Made by a program: the position numbers and the translations under genes. Below the pieces are notes generated by a model. It was not told the DNA's origin. It ran no database searches and saw only the letters and a program-made list of their open reading frames with translations. From Chloroflexota bacterium (lineage in GTDB: Bacteria; Chloroflexota; Limnocylindria; Limnocylindrales; CSP1-4): 6,442 bases of DNA. Below are positions 1 to 6,441 of this stretch, piece by piece (position 1 is the first letter of the stretch; each line of letters opens with the position of its first letter). Where the stretch lies: the NCBI GenBank assembly GCA_021814735.1, contig JAKAHX010000060.1, positions 1,489 through 7,930 of the forward strand. The letters run 5' to 3'.

Positions 1-17
1 CTCCGCCCCGGGAGCGC

Positions 18-48
18 GAGATTTCGACGATGTCTTGAGATTTTGGCG
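18..48 (+). promoter_or_regulatory. 12-base imperfect direct repeat, possible operator
   Basis: The sequence GAGATTTCGACG at 18-29 recurs as GAGATTTTGGCG at 37-48, with 10 of 12 bases identical and the first seven exact. The copies are offset by 19 bases, close to two helical turns. They lie just upstream of and across the only plausible -35 region, where an operator for a glycerol-responsive regulator could sit. The regulator is not in the window, so its role is inferred from position alone. Chance recurrence of a 7-mer is possible. Confidence 0.3.
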
Positions 49-67
49 CGTCCATCGGCCGTAGAGT
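41..67 (+). promoter_or_regulatory. Weak sigma-70-like promoter candidate
   Basis: TAGAGT at 62-67 fits the relaxed TANNNT -10 pattern common in high-GC bacteria. The -35 side is poor: TTTTGG at 41-46 gives a 15-base spacer, TTGGCG at 43-48 gives only 13, and TTGAGA at 35-40 gives 21. None is a good match with good spacing. The call rests mainly on being the AT-richer stretch upstream of the first gene of the cluster. Confidence 0.22.
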
Positions 68-103
68 GGGCGGGATGGCAGCGATCGACGCCACCTTCAG
101 CTC

Positions 104-123
104 GTGCCTGTGTGGGGAGGCAC
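104..123 (+). other. Leader hairpin 1
   Basis: GTGCCT at 104-109 pairs perfectly with AGGCAC at 118-123 around an 8-base loop. It is the first of several hairpins in the proposed glpF leader. No T-tract follows, so it is not an intrinsic terminator. Confidence 0.4.
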
Positions 124-204
124 CGCGAGCCCAGTGGCTGGAAAGGAGGGTGACGGGAAGGGAGTTCACGTCGCGCCCGCCCCGGCGGGGATGACGGGGC
201 CTGA

Positions 205-227
205 CGCCGGACCCTCGGGATCCGGCG
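205..227 (+). other. Leader hairpin 2, strong GC stem
   Basis: CGCCGGA at 205-211 is perfectly complementary to TCCGGCG at 221-227. Two more C-G pairs (212-219 and 213-218) can form inside with A220 bulged, giving about nine pairs closed by a 4-base CTCG loop. It is the most stable simple stem in the leader. The downstream sequence is GC-rich with no T-tract, so it is a structured leader element rather than a classical terminator. Confidence 0.45.
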
Positions 228-230
228 ATC

Positions 231-243
231 CGGTGGCCCACCG
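231..243 (+). other. Leader inverted repeat 3
   Basis: CGGTGG at 231-236 and CCACCG at 238-243 are perfect inverted arms around a single C. As RNA this allows a 5-pair stem with a 3-base loop. As DNA it is a 13-base near-palindrome that could also bind a dimeric protein. It begins four bases after hairpin 2 and lies about 50 bases before the glpF start. Confidence 0.35.
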
Positions 244-277
244 CCCGTCGCGGCTCCGCAGCAACCATCCCACTGTT

Positions 278-284
278 GAGGGAG
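278..284 (+). promoter_or_regulatory. Ribosome-binding site of glpF
   Basis: GAGGGAG lies 9 bases before the ATG at 294. It decides the start: an in-frame TTG at 276 lies immediately before this motif and so could not use it. Confidence 0.65.
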
Positions 285-293
285 TACAAGGGG

Positions 294-1079
294 ATGACGC
301 TACAGATCATTCTGGGTGAGATCTTCGGTACGGCGACACTGGTGCTCCTGGGCGATGGCGTGGTCGCCAACGTCCTGCTTGCCAAGACCAAGGGCAACAT
401 GACCACCGGCGTCGGCAACTCCAACGGATGGATTGTCATCACCTGGGCATGGGCAATGGCCGTGTTCATGGGTGTCGTGGTGGCCGGCCCGCTGACCGGC
501 GCGCACCTGAACCCCGCGGTCACGTTCGGCCTCGCGGTGATGCACTCGATGAACAGCAGTGCCGGCGTCGGGTGGGACATGGTCCCCGGCTACTGGCTGG
601 GTGAGATGGTCGGCGCCATCATCGGCGCGGCGCTCGTCCTGCTCTTCTACTGGGACCATTTCAAGGCCACCGACGACAAGGTGCTGAAGCTGGCCGTCTT
701 CTCCACCGTCCCGAACATCCCCAACTACACGCTGAACCTGATCTCGGAGATCATCGGCACCTTCGTGCTGGTCTTCGTCATCTTCGCCTTCGGCCAGCCC
801 CACTCGCTGGCGCCTGCCGGCCTTGGCGCACTGCCCGTGGCACTGCTCGTCCTGGTCATCGGCCTCTCGCTCGGCGGCACGACCGGGTACGCGATCAACC
901 CTGCCCGTGACCTCGGCCCGCGCCTCGTTCACCAGTTCCTGCCCGTCCCTGACAAGGGCGACTCGCAGTGGTCCTACTCGTGGGTCCCGGTCGTGGGTCC
1001 GCTCATCGGCGGCGCGCTTGCGGCGATCGTGTACTACGTGTTCTTCACGCAGTACATCGTGAAGGCCATCCCCGCCTGA
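294..1079 (+). CDS. glpF: Glycerol uptake facilitator (aquaglyceroporin, MIP family)
   Basis: Inner-membrane channel for passive glycerol entry, 261 residues (E. coli GlpF is 281). Both signature motifs are present: HLNPAVT with NPA at 73-75, and [12 protein letters not shown] with NPA at 202-204. Asp206 after Arg205 is the hallmark of glycerol-conducting members over water-only aquaporins. Ungapped comparison with remembered E. coli GlpF puts the selectivity filter at Trp53, Gly190, Tyr199 and Arg205; Tyr replaces the E. coli Phe, as in some other aquaglyceroporins. Hydrophobic stretches at about 5-29, 46-65, 100-119, 148-167, 177-194 and 229-252 fit six membrane helices plus two re-entrant NPA loops. 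The ATG at 294 is chosen over a TTG at 276 because of the ribosome-binding site at 278-284. It heads the cluster, so the substrate is very likely glycerol, perhaps also DHA. Confidence 0.93.
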   Translation: MTLQIILGEIFGTATLVLLGDGVVANVLLAKTKGNMTTGVGNSNGWIVITWAWAMAVFMGVVVAGPLTGAHLNPAVTFGLAVMHSMNSSAGVGWDMVPGYWLGEMVGAIIGAALVLLFYWDHFKATDDKVLKLAVFSTVPNIPNYTLNLISEIIGTFVLVFVIFAFGQPHSLAPAGLGALPVALLVLVIGLSLGGTTGYAINPARDLGPRLVHQFLPVPDKGDSQWSYSWVPVVGPLIGGALAAIVYYVFFTQYIVKAIPA

Positions 1080-1131
1080 CGGACGGCGTCGATTCGGCTG
1101 CACAAGGTCACACGCTGATTCGGTCGGGATC

Positions 1132-1171
1132 CCGCCTGCTGCGGGCAGCCTGGTGGCGCTGCAGCAGGCGG
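1132..1171 (+). other. Strong hairpin between glpF and dhaK
   Basis: CCGCCTGCTGC at 1132-1142 is perfectly complementary to GCAGCAGGCGG at 1161-1171, an 11-pair stem extendable by G1143-T1160 and G1144-C1159. The loop can form a small GCC/GGC stem (1148-1150 with 1155-1157). An alternative stem GCTG/CAGC (1138-1141 with 1146-1149) competes for the left arm. The sequence after it is GC-rich without a T-tract, so it is not a classical intrinsic terminator. It may protect the upstream glpF messenger end or set relative expression of glpF and the kinases. Confidence 0.55.
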
Positions 1172-1187
1172 CCCCGGGCGCTACCTC

Positions 1188-1192
1188 GGGAG
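1188..1192 (+). promoter_or_regulatory. Ribosome-binding site of dhaK
   Basis: GGGAG sits 5 bases before the ATG at 1198. It supports this start over an in-frame alternative at 1153, which lies inside the intergenic hairpin loop and would add 15 residues not typical of the family. Confidence 0.65.
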
Positions 1193-1197
1193 ACGCC

Positions 1198-2196
1198 ATG
1201 AAGAAGCTCATCAACACCCCCGAGCACGCCGTCGACGAGGAGCTCGCCGGGATGGTCGCCGCCCACGGCGACCTGATCAAGGTGATCGCGCCCAACGTCG
1301 TCGTTCGCAAGGACGCGCCTCGCCAGGGCAAGGTCGGGGTCATCAGCGGCGGTGGTTCCGGCCACGAGCCGATGCACGGCGGGTACGTGGGGCTGGGGAT
1401 GCTCGACGCGGCCTGCCCGGGCGCGGTGTTCACCTCGCCCGTCCCGGACCAGATGCTCGAGGCGACCAAGGCCGTGAACGGTGGGGCAGGCGTGCTCCAC
1501 ATCGTCAAGAACTACACCGGCGACATCATGAACTTCGAGCTCGCCGCCGAGCTGGCACGGGCCGAGGGGATCGACGTCGCATCCGTGGTCATCGCCGACG
1601 ACGTCGCGGTGAAGGACTCGCTCTACACCGCGGGTCGCCGCGGCGTGGGCGGCACGGTGCTCGCGGAGAAGATCGTGGGCGCCGCCGCCGAGGCGGGGGC
1701 CGACCTGAAGACCGTGACCGCGCTCTGCCAGAAGGTCCAGGACAACGTGCGCTCGATGGGCATGGCGCTCACCAGCTGCACGGTGCCCGCGGCAGGCAAG
1801 CCGACCTTCGAGCTGGGCGACGACGAGATGGAGATCGGGATCGGCATCCACGGCGAGCCGGGGCGCACCCGGATGAAGCTCGCCACCGCGGACGAGATCA
1901 CCGAGATGCTCGCCACGCCGATCCTCGACGACCTGCCCTTCAAGAGCGGCGACTCGGTCCTGGCGTTCGTCAACGGCATGGGCGGCACGCCGCTCATGGA
2001 GCTGTACATCGTGTTCAACAAGCTGGCGCAGATCCTCAAGGGCCGGGGCATCGGCATCGGTCGCAGCTTCGTCGGCAACTACATCACCTCGCTCGAGATG
2101 GCCGGCTGCTCGATCACCCTGCTGCGGCTCGACGACGAGCTCACGCGCCTCTGGGACGCGCCGGTGCGGACTCCGGCACTGCGCTGGGGCATCTGA
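1198..2196 (+). CDS. dhaK: Dihydroxyacetone kinase, DHA-binding subunit DhaK
   Basis: Substrate-binding subunit of the PTS-type cytoplasmic DHA kinase: it holds DHA covalently while DhaL donates phosphate, giving DHAP. Length is 332 residues (E. coli about 356). The N-terminus MKKLIN matches the family start. Catalytic residues fall at family positions: His56 in [10 protein letters not shown], Asp109 in KNYTGDI, and His218 in GIGIHGEPG, the histidine that forms the hemiaminal with [17 protein letters not shown] (137-149) and the C-terminal [10 protein letters not shown] (319-328) are further family signatures. Compared with remembered E. coli DhaK it lacks about 24 residues after the catalytic His, around residues 225-245, a surface segment that varies. 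dhaL follows 55 bases later. The covalent-His architecture and separate DhaL argue against a single-chain ATP-dependent kinase. Confidence 0.95.
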   Translation: MKKLINTPEHAVDEELAGMVAAHGDLIKVIAPNVVVRKDAPRQGKVGVISGGGSGHEPMHGGYVGLGMLDAACPGAVFTSPVPDQMLEATKAVNGGAGVLHIVKNYTGDIMNFELAAELARAEGIDVASVVIADDVAVKDSLYTAGRRGVGGTVLAEKIVGAAAEAGADLKTVTALCQKVQDNVRSMGMALTSCTVPAAGKPTFELGDDEMEIGIGIHGEPGRTRMKLATADEITEMLATPILDDLPFKSGDSVLAFVNGMGGTPLMELYIVFNKLAQILKGRGIGIGRSFVGNYITSLEMAGCSITLLRLDDELTRLWDAPVRTPALRWGI

Positions 2197-2235
2197 CGGA
2201 TCTCGTGGCTCGAGCGACGCCATTGCACGAACGGG

Positions 2236-2243
2236 AAGGTGGG
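2236..2243 (+). promoter_or_regulatory. Ribosome-binding site of dhaL
   Basis: The purine-rich AAGGTGGG ends 8 bases before the ATG at 2252 and supports that start. Confidence 0.5.
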
Positions 2244-2251
2244 ACGCGCGG

Positions 2252-2911
2252 ATGAACGGGGCGGCAGTCATCTCCTACGACGACGTCGTGGCATGGATCA
2301 CCGCGTTCGCCGCATCCGTACGGGACCAGAAGGACTACCTGACCGCGCTCGACTCCGCGATCGGTGACGCCGATCATGGCATCAACATGGACCGCGGCTT
2401 CCAGGCCGCGGTCCCCAAGCTGGCTGGTCTGCCCAACCGCGACATCGGGGCGGCACTGAAGTCGGTGGGGATGACGCTGGTCTCCACCGTCGGCGGTGCC
2501 AGCGGCCCGCTGTACGGGACCTTCTTCCTGCAGATGGGTGCGGCCACGGCCGGCCGCGAGGCCATCAGCCTCGACGAGCTGGTCGCGGGGATCGACGCCG
2601 GGATCGCCGGGATCCAGCGGCTTGGCAAGGCCGAGCCCGGCGACAAGACCATGCTCGACGCGCTGCTGCCCGCGCGGGACGCGCTTCGGGAAGCCGCCGC
2701 TTCAGGCGCCTCCCTGGGTGACGCACTCGCCCGGACCGTGGGGGCGGCAGAGCAGGGGATGGTCGCCACCACGCCGCTCGTCGCCCGCAAGGGACGCGCG
2801 AGCTACCTCGGAGAACGGAGCGCCGGACACCAGGATCCCGGCGCGACCTCGTCCTACTTGTTGCTGAAGGCGGCCGCCGACGCGTGGTCGGGAGCGACCG
2901 CGGCCAGCTGA
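2252..2911 (+). CDS. dhaL: Dihydroxyacetone kinase, ADP-binding subunit DhaL
   Basis: Nucleotide-binding subunit of the DHA kinase; in PTS-type systems its tightly bound ADP is rephosphorylated by DhaM and the phosphate passes to DHA on DhaK. Length is 219 residues, typical for the family (about 210). The Mg-ADP ligands Asp34, Asp39 and Asp41 appear in the D-x4-D-x-D motif [23 protein letters not shown] (81-92) and TMLDALLPA (133-141) are nucleotide-site segments, and the C-terminal [20 protein letters not shown] (181-200) is a strong family signature. The fold is all-helical and no membrane segment or signal is visible. No dhaM is adjacent: the next gene is glpK. The phosphate donor must therefore be encoded elsewhere or differ from the E. 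coli scheme. A fused ATP-type kinase is excluded because DhaK and DhaL are separate genes. Confidence 0.95.
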   Translation: MNGAAVISYDDVVAWITAFAASVRDQKDYLTALDSAIGDADHGINMDRGFQAAVPKLAGLPNRDIGAALKSVGMTLVSTVGGASGPLYGTFFLQMGAATAGREAISLDELVAGIDAGIAGIQRLGKAEPGDKTMLDALLPARDALREAAASGASLGDALARTVGAAEQGMVATTPLVARKGRASYLGERSAGHQDPGATSSYLLLKAAADAWSGATAAS

Positions 2912-2920
2912 GGCTTCAGT

Positions 2921-2940
2921 GGCCGGCACCTGGGCCGGCC
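2921..2940 (+). other. Hairpin between dhaL and glpK
   Basis: GGCCGGC at 2921-2927 pairs perfectly with GCCGGCC at 2934-2940 around a 6-base loop, starting 9 bases after the dhaL stop. No T-tract follows, and glpK begins only 26 bases further on, so termination is unlikely. It may act as a stability element or be a chance product of high GC. Confidence 0.35.
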
Positions 2941-2955
2941 GGAGTCACAAGAGCC

Positions 2956-2961
2956 GGGAGG
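2956..2961 (+). promoter_or_regulatory. Ribosome-binding site of glpK
   Basis: GGGAGG lies 5 bases before the ATG at 2967. It rules out the upstream in-frame GTG at 2919, whose extra 16 residues do not resemble the glycerol kinase N-terminus. Confidence 0.75.
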
Positions 2962-2966
2962 CATTC

Positions 2967-4469
2967 ATGGCGAAATACGTCGGCGCCCTGGACCAGGGCA
3001 CGACCAGCACCCGCTTCATGATCTTCGATCATGCCGGCGCGGTGGTGGGCATCGATCAGAAGGAGCACGAGCAGATCTATCCGAAGCCGGGATGGGTCGA
3101 GCACGATCCGATGGAGATCTGGACGCGCAGCGTCGAGGTCATCCGCGGAGCCCTCGCCAAGGCCGGCATCACCGCCGCGGACCTGGCGGCCGTCGGTGTG
3201 ACGAACCAGCGCGAGACCACGGTGGTCTGGGATCGCCGCACCGGCAAGCCGATCCACAACGCGATCGTCTGGCAGGACACCCGCACCGCGGACATCTGCA
3301 ACACGCTCGCCAAGGATGGCGGCCAGGACCGCTTCCGCGCCAAGGTGGGGCTGCCGCTGGCCACCTACTTCTCCGGCCCCAAGGTGAAGTGGATCCTCGA
3401 GAATGTCGAGGGCGCGCGTGCCAAGGCCGAGGCCGGTGACCTGCTCTTCGGCAACATCGACACCTGGTGCATCTGGAACCTGACCGGCGGCGTCGACGGT
3501 GGCGTGCACGTCACCGACGTCTCCAACGCCAGCCGGACCATGCTCATGAACCTCGAGACCCTCGACTGGGATCCCGACATGCTCGCGGTCATGGGCATTC
3601 CGCGCGCCATGCTGCCGGCCATCAAGCCCTCCTCGGCCGTTTACGGCAAGGGAGTGGGCGACCTGGCCGGCGTGCCGGTGGCGGGTGACCTGGGCGACCA
3701 GCAGGCGGCCCTCTTCGGCCAGACGTGCTTCTCCGCCGGCGAGGCGAAGAACACCTATGGCACCGGCTGCTTCATGCTCCTGAACACCGGCACCAAGCCG
3801 GTTCCGTCCAAGAGCGGCCTGCTGACCACCCTCGGCTACAAGATCGGTGACCAGCCGGCGGTCTACTGCCTCGAGGGCTCGATCGCGATCACCGGGGCGC
3901 TCGTGCAGTGGCTGCGCGACAACCTCGGCATGATCAAGACCTCCCCCGAGATCGAGGACCTGGCGAAGACCGTCGACGACAACGGCGGCGTGTACTTCGT
4001 GCCGGCCTTCTCGGGCCTGTTCGCGCCGTACTGGCGGAACGACGCCCGGGGCGTCATCGCCGGTCTCACCCGCTACGTGAACAAGGGCCACATCGCGCGT
4101 GCCGTCCTGGAGGCCACCGCCTGGCAGACGCGCGAGGTGCTCGACGCGATGAACGCCGACTCCGGCGTCGCGCTGACGGCCCTCAAGGTCGACGGCGGCA
4201 TGGTGTTCAACGAGCTGCTGATGCAGTTCCAGTCCGATGTCCTCGCGGTCCCGGTCATCCGCCCGAAGGTGGCGGAGACCACGGCCCTCGGCGCCGCCTA
4301 CGCGGCCGGCCTCGCGGTCGGCTTCTGGAACGCGGTCGAGGACCTGCGGGCCAACTGGCAGAAGGACAAGGAGTGGCACCCGCAGATGGATTCGTCCACC
4401 CGCGAGAGCGAGTACAAGCTCTGGAAGAAGGCCGTCACGCGGACCTTCGACTGGGTCGAGAACCACTGA
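2967..4469 (+). CDS. glpK: Glycerol kinase (FGGY family)
   Basis: Cytoplasmic ATP:glycerol 3-phosphotransferase, trapping glycerol as glycerol 3-phosphate for the dehydrogenase encoded next. Length is 500 residues (E. coli 502). The phosphate-1 motif DQGTTSTR is at 9-16, the glycerol-site NQRET at 80-84, VWQDTRT at 101-107, DVSNASRT at 184-191, and the catalytic Asp244 in [16 protein letters not shown] (264-269) and DGGM followed by [15 protein letters not shown] complete the ATP side. The C-terminal YKLWKKAV matches the family. The loop before the catalytic Asp (about 225-243, [18 protein letters not shown]) is about 3 residues shorter than in E. coli. It has neither the GGKGGTR fructose-1,6-bisphosphate loop nor the histidine phosphorylated by HPr in low-GC Gram-positives, so control is probably different. 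The start is set by GGGAGG at 2956-2961. Confidence 0.97.
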   Translation: MAKYVGALDQGTTSTRFMIFDHAGAVVGIDQKEHEQIYPKPGWVEHDPMEIWTRSVEVIRGALAKAGITAADLAAVGVTNQRETTVVWDRRTGKPIHNAIVWQDTRTADICNTLAKDGGQDRFRAKVGLPLATYFSGPKVKWILENVEGARAKAEAGDLLFGNIDTWCIWNLTGGVDGGVHVTDVSNASRTMLMNLETLDWDPDMLAVMGIPRAMLPAIKPSSAVYGKGVGDLAGVPVAGDLGDQQAALFGQTCFSAGEAKNTYGTGCFMLLNTGTKPVPSKSGLLTTLGYKIGDQPAVYCLEGSIAITGALVQWLRDNLGMIKTSPEIEDLAKTVDDNGGVYFVPAFSGLFAPYWRNDARGVIAGLTRYVNKGHIARAVLEATAWQTREVLDAMNADSGVALTALKVDGGMVFNELLMQFQSDVLAVPVIRPKVAETTALGAAYAAGLAVGFWNAVEDLRANWQKDKEWHPQMDSSTRESEYKLWKKAVTRTFDWVENH

Positions 4470-4505
4470 TCGCGTGAGTTGACCGGCGCACCCGAGGGCC
4501 GGGAC

Positions 4506-4509
4506 GGAG
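4506..4509 (+). promoter_or_regulatory. Ribosome-binding site of the glpA-like gene
   Basis: GGAG ends 8 bases before the ATG at 4518. It favours that start over a TTG at 4479, which would add 13 residues ahead of the FAD-binding fold. Confidence 0.55.
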
Positions 4510-4517
4510 CGTCAGCG

Positions 4518-5702
4518 ATGAACGTCATCACCCGATCGCCAGCACCGCACGTCGTGATCGTCGGCGGTGGAGGCACGGGCGGCGCGCTGGCCTGCGACCT
4601 GGCCCTCCGGGGCGTCCGGGTCACCGTCGTCGAGCGGGGCGAGATCACCTCGGGCACCACCGGGCGGCACCACGGGCTGCTCCACAGCGGCGCGCGCTAC
4701 GCGGTCAACGACGCCGAGTCGGCCGTGGAGTGCATCGAGGAGAACACGCTGCTCCGCCGCGTGGCGCCCGGCTCGTTCGAGGAGAACGACGGGCTCTTCG
4801 TGGGGATCGACGACGAGGACATGGCCTACGGCGAGAAGCTCTTTGCCGCGTGCGGCGAGAGCGGCATTCCCGCCCGATGGCTCTCGCCGGCGGAGGCGCT
4901 CCGCCTCGAGCCGAACCTCAATCCCGCCCTGAAGGGCGCCATCCGCGTCCCTGACGCGACGTTCGATGCCATGCGGCTCCCGCTGCGGTGGTTCGCCACG
5001 GCGAAGGCGCATGGCGCCATCATCCATCCTTTCTGCGAGGTGACCTCGTTCGTTCAGCACGACCGGTGCATCACCGGCGTGCGAGGGCGCGACCACCGGA
5101 CCGGGAGGGACTTCGAGATCGGGGCGGACCTCGTGGTCAACGCGGGCGGCCCCTGGGGCGAGAAGATCGCCGCGATGGCGGGCGTGGACGTGCCGATCCA
5201 GCCCTCGCCGGGCGTCCTTCTGGCGCTTCGCGGCCGGCTCTGCAACATGGTCATCAACCGCATGCACAAGTCCGGCGACGGGGACATCGTCGTGCCGCAG
5301 CGCGGGCTCTCCGTCGTCGGCACGAGCTCCTGGGTCGTGGAGGACCCCGACGATCTCGGGGTGCCGGAGGACCACGTCCAGCGCATGTACGAGGAGGGCG
5401 CCAAGCTGATCCCGATGGTCCGTTCCGCGCCGTTCCGGCAGGCCTGGTCCGCCGCCCGGCCGTTGATCGGTGCCCGCGGAGCCTCCACCGGCCGCGAGCT
5501 GAGCCGCACCTTCAAGTGCTTCGACCACAAGGAGCAGGACGGAGTCGAGGGCTTCGTCACGATCTCGGGCGGCAAGGGGACCACCGCGCGGGCCATGGCC
5601 GAGACGACGGCCAACGTCGTGTGCCAGAAGCTCGGCATCGACGTGCCCTGCCGCACCCGCGACACCATCCTGCTGCCGCATACCGCCTACTACGCCGCGT
5701 GA
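4518..5702 (+). CDS. glpA: FAD-dependent glycerol-3-phosphate dehydrogenase, short GlpA type
   Basis: Oxidises glycerol 3-phosphate to DHAP with electrons going to FAD. Length is 394 residues. The N-terminal Rossmann motif VVIVGGGGTGG (12-22) with Glu39 ending the second strand (VTVVER) binds FAD. TTGRHHGLLHSGARYAV (47-63) is close to the E. coli GlpA segment GRNHGLLHSGARYAV. NPALKGAIRVPDATFD (135-150), VVNAGGPWG (206-214), SAARPLIG (311-318, the Arg likely in the substrate site) and FVTISGGKGTT (346-356) follow GlpA order throughout. The match ends where the DAO fold ends: the roughly 140-residue C-terminal BFD-like [2Fe-2S] domain of the 542-residue E. coli GlpA is absent, with a clean stop and no frameshift remnant in the 4-base gap to the next gene. 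Electrons presumably go to the iron-sulfur protein encoded immediately downstream. GlpD/GlpO is the alternative, but sequence and partner favour GlpA. Confidence 0.88.
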   Translation: MNVITRSPAPHVVIVGGGGTGGALACDLALRGVRVTVVERGEITSGTTGRHHGLLHSGARYAVNDAESAVECIEENTLLRRVAPGSFEENDGLFVGIDDEDMAYGEKLFAACGESGIPARWLSPAEALRLEPNLNPALKGAIRVPDATFDAMRLPLRWFATAKAHGAIIHPFCEVTSFVQHDRCITGVRGRDHRTGRDFEIGADLVVNAGGPWGEKIAAMAGVDVPIQPSPGVLLALRGRLCNMVINRMHKSGDGDIVVPQRGLSVVGTSSWVVEDPDDLGVPEDHVQRMYEEGAKLIPMVRSAPFRQAWSAARPLIGARGASTGRELSRTFKCFDHKEQDGVEGFVTISGGKGTTARAMAETTANVVCQKLGIDVPCRTRDTILLPHTAYYAA

Positions 5703-5706
5703 GCCG

Positions 5707-6441
5707 ATGAGCGAGACCGTCACCTTCCGCGTCCATCGCTACAAGCAGGGAGACCCGGCGCCCCACTACGACACGTTCCAGGAGTCCACGGAGCCGCGGA
5801 CCACGGTCCTGGATGTCCTCACCCGGATCCGGCGCGTCGAGGACCCGACGCTCACGCTCCGGCACTCCTGCTTCCACGCCTCCTGCGGGACGTGCGGGAT
5901 GAAGGTCAACGGGCGCGAGGTGCTGGCCTGCGTCACGAACGTGCGTGAGCTGGGCACCGACGAGGTCGTGGTGCAGCCGCTCGACAACGCCCCGCTGGTC
6001 AGCGACCTGGTCGTGGACATGGGGCCCTTCTACGCGCGCTTCAACGCAGTCGACCGGCCACTCGTCCGCGAGAGCGAGCTGGTGCCGGGTGCGCATCCCG
6101 CGGAGGGCATCCCGCACGCCGAGCGCTACGAGGACTGCATCGAGTGCGGGATCTGCCTGTCGGCCTGCCCGATTGCCGCGACCGATCCGGAGTACCTCGG
6201 CCCGGCCGCGCTGGCGGCCGCCGACCGGCTGCGCGAGGAGCCCCGCGGCCGGCAGGTACCGCCCGTGCTTCGGCTCGTGGACGACCCCCACGGGGTCTGG
6301 CGCTGCCACGTCGCGTTCGAGTGCAGCGAGGCGTGCCCGTCCAACGTGGATCCGGCCGGACACATCATGTCGCTGCGACGCTCGCTGATCGGCCGCCGCT
6401 GGCGGGCGCTGCGGGGCGAGCCGGTGGGGGCAGAGCGATGA
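5707..6441 (+). CDS. SdhB/FrdB-type iron-sulfur subunit, likely electron carrier for the GlpA-like dehydrogenase
   Basis: Length is 244 residues (E. coli SdhB 238, FrdB 244). It has all ligands for the three clusters of succinate dehydrogenase or fumarate reductase. The N-terminal plant-type ferredoxin domain carries [2Fe-2S] ligands Cys55, Cys60, Cys63 and Cys75. The C-terminal domain carries [4Fe-4S] ligands Cys144, Cys147, Cys150 and Cys210, and [3Fe-4S] ligands Cys154, Cys200 and Cys206. Ala203, where a fourth Cys would stand, fits a 3Fe centre. No membrane segment or signal is visible. The start is 4 bases after the glpA stop and its own ribosome-binding site is poor, suggesting translational coupling. 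No flavoprotein SdhA or membrane anchor is present, so its partner is most likely the adjacent GlpA-like protein. A true SdhB of a split succinate dehydrogenase operon is the alternative, since the window ends here. Confidence 0.85.
   Translation: MSETVTFRVHRYKQGDPAPHYDTFQESTEPRTTVLDVLTRIRRVEDPTLTLRHSCFHASCGTCGMKVNGREVLACVTNVRELGTDEVVVQPLDNAPLVSDLVVDMGPFYARFNAVDRPLVRESELVPGAHPAEGIPHAERYEDCIECGICLSACPIAATDPEYLGPAALAAADRLREEPRGRQVPPVLRLVDDPHGVWRCHVAFECSEACPSNVDPAGHIMSLRRSLIGRRWRALRGEPVGAER
6423..6430 (+). promoter_or_regulatory. Ribosome-binding site of the truncated downstream gene
   Basis: GGTGGGGG ends 7 bases before the ATG at 6438. It lies inside the end of the iron-sulfur gene and supports a real gene start at the window edge. 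Confidence 0.4.

Larger units (their letters stand above)
1..293 (+). other. Non-coding leader upstream of glpF
   Basis: No credible gene was found in these 293 bases. The first 50 or so bases are the least GC-rich part and hold a direct repeat and a weak promoter candidate. From about base 100 on, the sequence is dominated by short GC-rich inverted repeats (104-123, 180-190, 205-227, 231-243) and a purine-rich tract (140-164). If transcription starts just after base 67, the glpF messenger would carry an untranslated leader of about 220 bases. I compared it by eye with the common riboswitch cores (cobalamin, SAM, TPP, c-di-GMP, c-di-AMP, ZTP, fluoride, yybP) and recognised none. No upstream gene end is visible. 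Confidence 0.6.

Noticed and set aside
145..194. A possible short leader peptide starting at GTG 150 behind GGAGGG
   Set aside because: The purine motif directly abuts the GTG with no proper spacing, and the 14-codon frame has no run of regulatory codons.
104..319. A 71-codon plus-strand frame in the leader, starting at GTG 104
   Set aside because: It runs into glpF in another frame, has a Gly/Pro/Ala-biased composition, lacks a convincing ribosome-binding site, and starts inside a hairpin arm.
1132..1171. Intrinsic terminator between glpF and dhaK
   Set aside because: The stem is strong but the sequence after it is GC-rich with no T-tract, so it is listed only as a hairpin.
300..1508. A 402-codon minus-strand frame across glpF and the start of dhaK
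   Set aside because: It spans two well-supported plus-strand genes and their gap and has no recognisable domain.
1108..2271. A 387-codon open frame on the minus strand opposite dhaK
   Set aside because: Composition is rich in His, Arg, Asp and Val with no family signature; dhaK on the plus strand explains the region.
2916..4466. A 516-codon open frame on the minus strand opposite glpK
   Set aside because: It mirrors glpK almost end to end, has a low-complexity His/Arg/Gly/Asp-rich composition and no recognisable motif. It is the usual antisense shadow of a high-GC gene.
4512..5723. A 403-codon open frame on the minus strand opposite the glpA-like gene
   Set aside because: Same antisense shadow pattern; the plus strand encodes a clear FAD protein with conserved motifs.
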